The position numbers and the translations under genes were made by a program. Positions 61,337 to 64,000 of a DNA stretch of 64,000 nt are shown here, in pieces. The notes below the pieces were generated by a model, which was not told the DNA's origin, searched no databases, and saw only the letters and a program-made list of their open reading frames with translations. Source of the stretch: an uncultured Oceanospirillaceae bacterium (lineage in GTDB: Bacteria > Pseudomonadota > Gammaproteobacteria > Pseudomonadales > Oceanobacteraceae); NCBI GenBank assembly GCA_937974825.1, contig CALJVD010000032.1, forward strand, positions 34,138 to 98,137. Reading direction: 5' to 3'. Each line of letters begins with the position of its first letter. Position 1 is the first letter of the stretch.

Positions 61337-62344
61337 TTAAAATTTGTACGTTAAGCCCAAACCTGTCGTCGCATCATTGCGTGATTCACCTACTGCTGTA
61401 CCACCAGCACCGTCCTCATAGCGACTAACACCGGTATAAACAAAGGCTGTAGTGTTTTTACCCATACTGTAATCAAGACCTAAACTTGCTTGAGTTAAGC
61501 TGGCATCTGAATCGGCACCTGTCGCATCCTTACTCGCCACACCCTGTCCTAATTGAGCCTTAAGCTTCATTTTATTCAGTGACCACGAAGCGCTTGCCAT
61601 CCAGCCCGCTTCTTCACTTTTATCCGCTTCTGTACCTTCCGCTTGCTGAACCATAAAGCCTAACTTCACTGAATCCGTGGCATTCACTGACAGTACCGCT
61701 CTTACGGCATTAAGCTGTTCTGCTTTCTTAGTTACTATGCCGCTATCACCGTCTACTTTGCTGTCCATTGCTACCGTAATGCCAACGACATCACCCATGT
61801 ATTCCAACGATGCTGAAAAACCATCATCTGTATCAGCTTCTGCTGCGGGTAACCAATCGACCGTTGCACGGAACGCATCCATTAATTTAGGGGTTTGATA
61901 CTGTACGCTTTGCTTGTGGCGCACTTCACCGGCAAGGTACTTACTGATGTCGAAAGAGGTAGAGTTAAATAAATCGACTTTGGCTTGTGCTTTCTTAAGG
62001 GGTGTATCAAAGGTCCCTGTAATGATTTGACCGTATGTACCTTCTAGCCCCACAAAGCTGTTACGCGTGCTAAAAATTGGTTTGGTACTGTCTGAGGGGT
62101 TGATGCCTGTTTCATACTGATAAACAAGCGTCATATTGTTATCCAGTGCGTGCTTGCCTTTAATGCCTAAGCGAGAGGATTGGTTTTCTATTTTATTCAC
62201 ACGCTCATCAATCGATTGATCGTATGTATTAACTAATCCTAAAGAAAAACGACCATAAAACTCTGGCTCTGCGTAAACAGTTGCACTGCTTAATGCGCCA
62301 CCAGCGATTAATACTGCGATTGATAGTTTGTTTCGTTTAATCAT
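61337..62344 (-). CDS. General porin, PhoB-controlled
   Basis: The 335-residue outer-membrane porin has a Sec signal peptide ending VYA-EPEFYG. Sixteen-strand type repeats such as RFSLGLVNTYDQ, RLGIKGKHALDNNM and NSFVGLEGTYGQ follow. The terminal strand GLGLTYKF ends in Phe. This resembles the OmpC/Porin_4 group, not OprP. It stands immediately ahead of pstS behind a four-unit Pho array, so it probably admits phosphate across the outer membrane. That role is inferred. GAGG precedes the ATG. Confidence 0.88.
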   Translation of the reverse strand: MIKRNKLSIAVLIAGGALSSATVYAEPEFYGRFSLGLVNTYDQSIDERVNKIENQSSRLGIKGKHALDNNMTLVYQYETGINPSDSTKPIFSTRNSFVGLEGTYGQIITGTFDTPLKKAQAKVDLFNSTSFDISKYLAGEVRHKQSVQYQTPKLMDAFRATVDWLPAAEADTDDGFSASLEYMGDVVGITVAMDSKVDGDSGIVTKKAEQLNAVRAVLSVNATDSVKLGFMVQQAEGTEADKSEEAGWMASASWSLNKMKLKAQLGQGVASKDATGADSDASLTQASLGLDYSMGKNTTAFVYTGVSRYEDGAGGTAVGESRNDATTGLGLTYKF

Positions 62345-62389
62345 TGTCTGTCCTCATTAGTGTTGACAAGGACAGTGTGCTAAAAGAAA

Positions 62390-62429
62390 GTGACAAAAAG
62401 ATGAAAGAAATATAACAGTTTTATGACAA
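62390..62429 (-). promoter_or_regulatory. Four-unit Pho box array before the porin
   Basis: On the minus strand four 7-base half-sites follow each other at an exact 11-base period: TTGTCAT, CTGTTAT, CTTTCAT and TTGTCAC. The first pair (62412-62429) is the best Pho box. The array is 46-85 bases ahead of the porin ATG. It shares the 147-base gap with divergent trmA. Confidence 0.82.
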
Positions 62430-62491
62430 AGCATTGGATAGTCCGTACAATGCTCTTCTTTATTTGAATGATACCCCTCCAGCCTTATCTC

Positions 62492-63616
62492 ATGACCACT
62501 GAATACCCTATATATCAACACGGCGTTAGCCCTGATGCCTATGAAAGCCAGTTAAACGCTAAAGCTTCTAAGCTAATTGAATCGTTTTCTCGCTTTAATG
62601 CACCCGACCTTGAAGTTTATCCGAGTGCTCCAAGCCACTTTCGCTTACGCGCAGAGTTTCGCCTATGGCACAGCGGTGACCGTTGCTTTTATGCAATGTT
62701 CGATTCAGTGGATAAGAAAAAAGTGTTGGAGGTTAAAGACTTCCCCGTTGCCTCTCAGCTTATCAACCGTTTAATGACCGAACTGCTAGAAGAGCTGCAA
62801 GGTAACGAGCTATTAAGCAAACGTCTATTCCAAGTAGAGTTTTTAACCACTCTCAGCGGCGATGCCTTAATCACCCTGATCTACCACAAGAAATTAGAAG
62901 AAGCTTGGCAACAAGAAGCTGAACGCTTACAAGACAAGCTTGGTTTTCCTATTATCGGTCGTTCTCGCAAGCAAAAGCTTGTTTTGGAACGTGACTGGGT
63001 AAATGAAACACTGGAAGTCGATGGCCAACAATATTACTATCGCCAAATTGAAGGTGGTTTCACCCAACCCAACGGCGGCATGAACCAACAAATGCTTTCC
63101 TTTGCTCGTACCTGCGCTAAAGAGCTTGTAGCAGAGCAAGGCCCACATGATTTAGTTGAGCTTTATTGTGGCAATGGCAACTTCTCTGTCGCTTTAGCCA
63201 ATTGCTTTAACCAAGTATTGGCCACCGAGATTTCTAAAACCTCTGTGCATGCAGCGCAAATTAACATCAAAGATAACGACATTAATAATTTAGTGATTGC
63301 TCGGCTATCGAGTGAAGAGTTTGTCCAAGCATTGCGTGGCGAACGTCAATTCACCCGCCTACAAGGTGTCGACCTAAACACTTATAACTTTCAAACCATC
63401 TTGGTTGACCCACCCCGTGCTGGACTGGACGATGAGTCGGTTAAGCAAGTACAGCAATACCGGAACATTATTTATATTTCCTGTAACCCTGATACGCTGG
63501 CCGCCAACTTAGAAACCTTAAACCAAACTCATAACATAAAGCGCTTTGCTTTATTTGATCAGTTTCCTTATACACACCACGCTGAAGTGGGGCTGTTATT
63601 AACCGCTAAAGACTAA
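62492..63616 (+). CDS. trmA: tRNA (uracil-54-C5)-methyltransferase TrmA
   Basis: TrmA makes m5U54 in the T-loop of tRNAs. Its 374 residues compare with 366 in E. coli. Motifs are VELYCGNGNFSVALANCF (SAM), VDPPRAGLDDESV, ISCNPDTLAANL with the catalytic Cys, and HHAEVGLLL with the general-base Glu. GGFTQPNGGMNQQML separates it from RlmC/RlmD. The ATG at 62492 gives the family-length N-terminus; the ATG at 62468 adds eight unmatched residues. Confidence 0.94.
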   Translation: MTTEYPIYQHGVSPDAYESQLNAKASKLIESFSRFNAPDLEVYPSAPSHFRLRAEFRLWHSGDRCFYAMFDSVDKKKVLEVKDFPVASQLINRLMTELLEELQGNELLSKRLFQVEFLTTLSGDALITLIYHKKLEEAWQQEAERLQDKLGFPIIGRSRKQKLVLERDWVNETLEVDGQQYYYRQIEGGFTQPNGGMNQQMLSFARTCAKELVAEQGPHDLVELYCGNGNFSVALANCFNQVLATEISKTSVHAAQINIKDNDINNLVIARLSSEEFVQALRGERQFTRLQGVDLNTYNFQTILVDPPRAGLDDESVKQVQQYRNIIYISCNPDTLAANLETLNQTHNIKRFALFDQFPYTHHAEVGLLLTAKD

Positions 63617-63653
63617 CGCCTTATTCTTTAGCGTGACAGTCAACTGCACGTTT

Positions 63654-63746
63654 TCAGAGGATATTCAGCTGGATGTAGATGGCCAGGACGGCCATCTTCA
63701 AGCATACATGGATGTACTTGCTGCGTTCCAGCGCAATATCCTCTGA
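63654..63746. repeat. Folded intergenic element with nested inverted repeats
   Basis: An outer stem pairs 63654-63673 with 63727-63746: TCAGAGGATATT/AATATCCTCTGA is exact, followed by two mismatched positions and GCTGGA/TCCAGC. Inside lie two hairpins: AGATGGCC/GGCCATCT (63677-63697, 5-base loop) and AAG-CA-TACAT/ATGTACTT. The result is a cloverleaf-like three-way fold of 93 bases between trmA and dbpA. I suspect a dispersed REP- or MITE-like repeat. Only one copy is seen here. Confidence 0.75.
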
Positions 63747-63797
63747 ATTAAGTGCTACATTTAATGCAGCCCCACAGAACACTATTGAAAAAAAATT

Positions 63798-64000
63798 ATG
63801 TCACTAAAATTTAACACCCTAGCCGACCTAACCGCCGCCGAACTCAACAACTTTGAGCAGCTTGGCTACACCGCCATGACCGCCATTCAAGAACAGGCGC
63901 TACCTAAGGCCTTAGCCGGCAAAGACTTAATTGCCCAGGCTAAAACAGGCAGTGGGAAAACCGCCGCCTTTGGTATTCCTCTATTACATAAACTCAACCC
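63798..64000 (+). CDS. dbpA: ATP-dependent RNA helicase DbpA, N-terminal part (cut by window edge)
   Basis: The first 67 codons are present and the gene runs off the window. The Q motif (FEQLGYTAMTAIQEQALP) and Walker A (AQAKTGSGKTAAFGIPLL) mark a DEAD-box helicase. The wording QAKTGSGKTAAF and the Thr/Met pair in YTAMTAIQ match DbpA, which acts on 23S rRNA hairpin 92. The C-terminal RNA-binding domain that would confirm this is beyond the edge. Confidence 0.85.
   Translation, partial: MSLKFNTLADLTAAELNNFEQLGYTAMTAIQEQALPKALAGKDLIAQAKTGSGKTAAFGIPLLHKLN

Noticed and set aside
1..64000. CRISPR arrays, tRNA or rRNA genes, insertion sequences, prophage genes
   Set aside because: No repeated spacer pattern, cloverleaf with a CCA-type end, transposase or integrase was seen on reading both strands.

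Overview
The window is 64 kb of ordinary, gene-dense chromosome from a Gram-negative gammaproteobacterium. The evidence is an RsxABCDGE electron-transfer operon, a RecBCD operon, outer-membrane porins, TrmA, DbpA and a complete Pho system. The mid-40s GC content (judged by eye), the fatty-acid genes (FadH, a DmdC-type acyl-CoA dehydrogenase, a desaturase, TesB) and the style of the proteins suggest a marine Oceanospirillales-type organism. That placement is an inference. I found no rRNA, tRNA, CRISPR array, insertion sequence, integrase or phage gene.

Layout. 1-5.6 kb: end of an unknown gene, then leftward fadH, apbC and a four-gene cluster (DUF1289, gamma carbonic anhydrase, Nudix, NIF3-like), then a YkgJ-type cysteine-cluster protein. 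5.7-10.8 kb: a small secreted protein and a two-gene RND efflux system behind an AcrR-like palindrome. 10.8-14.4 kb: a DUF748 envelope protein and a divergent SMP-30/strictosidine-synthase-like protein. 14.4-23.4 kb: recC-recB-recD. 23.6-26.3 kb: START-domain protein, BolA, an uncharacterised acidic-tailed protein and the GTPase RbgA/YlqF. 26.3-29.5 kb: a persulfide-dioxygenase-like MBL enzyme divergent from a SulP transporter, then DUF2489. 29.5-35 kb: murI, folE, cardiolipin synthase, an SDR and an orphan degenerate sensor kinase. 35-39.2 kb: acyl-CoA dehydrogenase divergent from a desaturase, then a nuclease-fold remnant and a methyltransferase. 39.2-45.4 kb: a peptide-type ABC importer with unusual membrane architecture. 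45.7-51.1 kb: rsxABCDGE. 51.2-54.9 kb: an FNR-box hemerythrin, a nitroreductase, nagB and two thioesterases. 54.9-62.4 kb: phoR-phoB-phoU-pstBACS, read leftward, headed by a porin. 62.4-64 kb: trmA, a folded intergenic element and the start of dbpA.

The clearest regulatory logic is phosphate control. A Pho box lies in front of pstS and a four-unit Pho array lies in front of the porin. Uptake (porin, PstSCAB), signalling (PhoU) and response (PhoBR) therefore form one nearly contiguous PhoB-controlled block. The second is a textbook FNR site spaced for class II activation in front of the hemerythrin gene.

No clearly new multi-gene system stands out. The best leads are the folded intergenic element between trmA and dbpA, the degenerate orphan kinase, the divergent persulfide dioxygenase/SulP pair, the ABC importer whose binding protein has both a lipobox and a C-terminal membrane helix, and the uncharacterised gene before rbgA. 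Many start codons here are not the first in-frame Met. Where a Shine-Dalgarno site or the family N-terminus decides the start, the entry says so.
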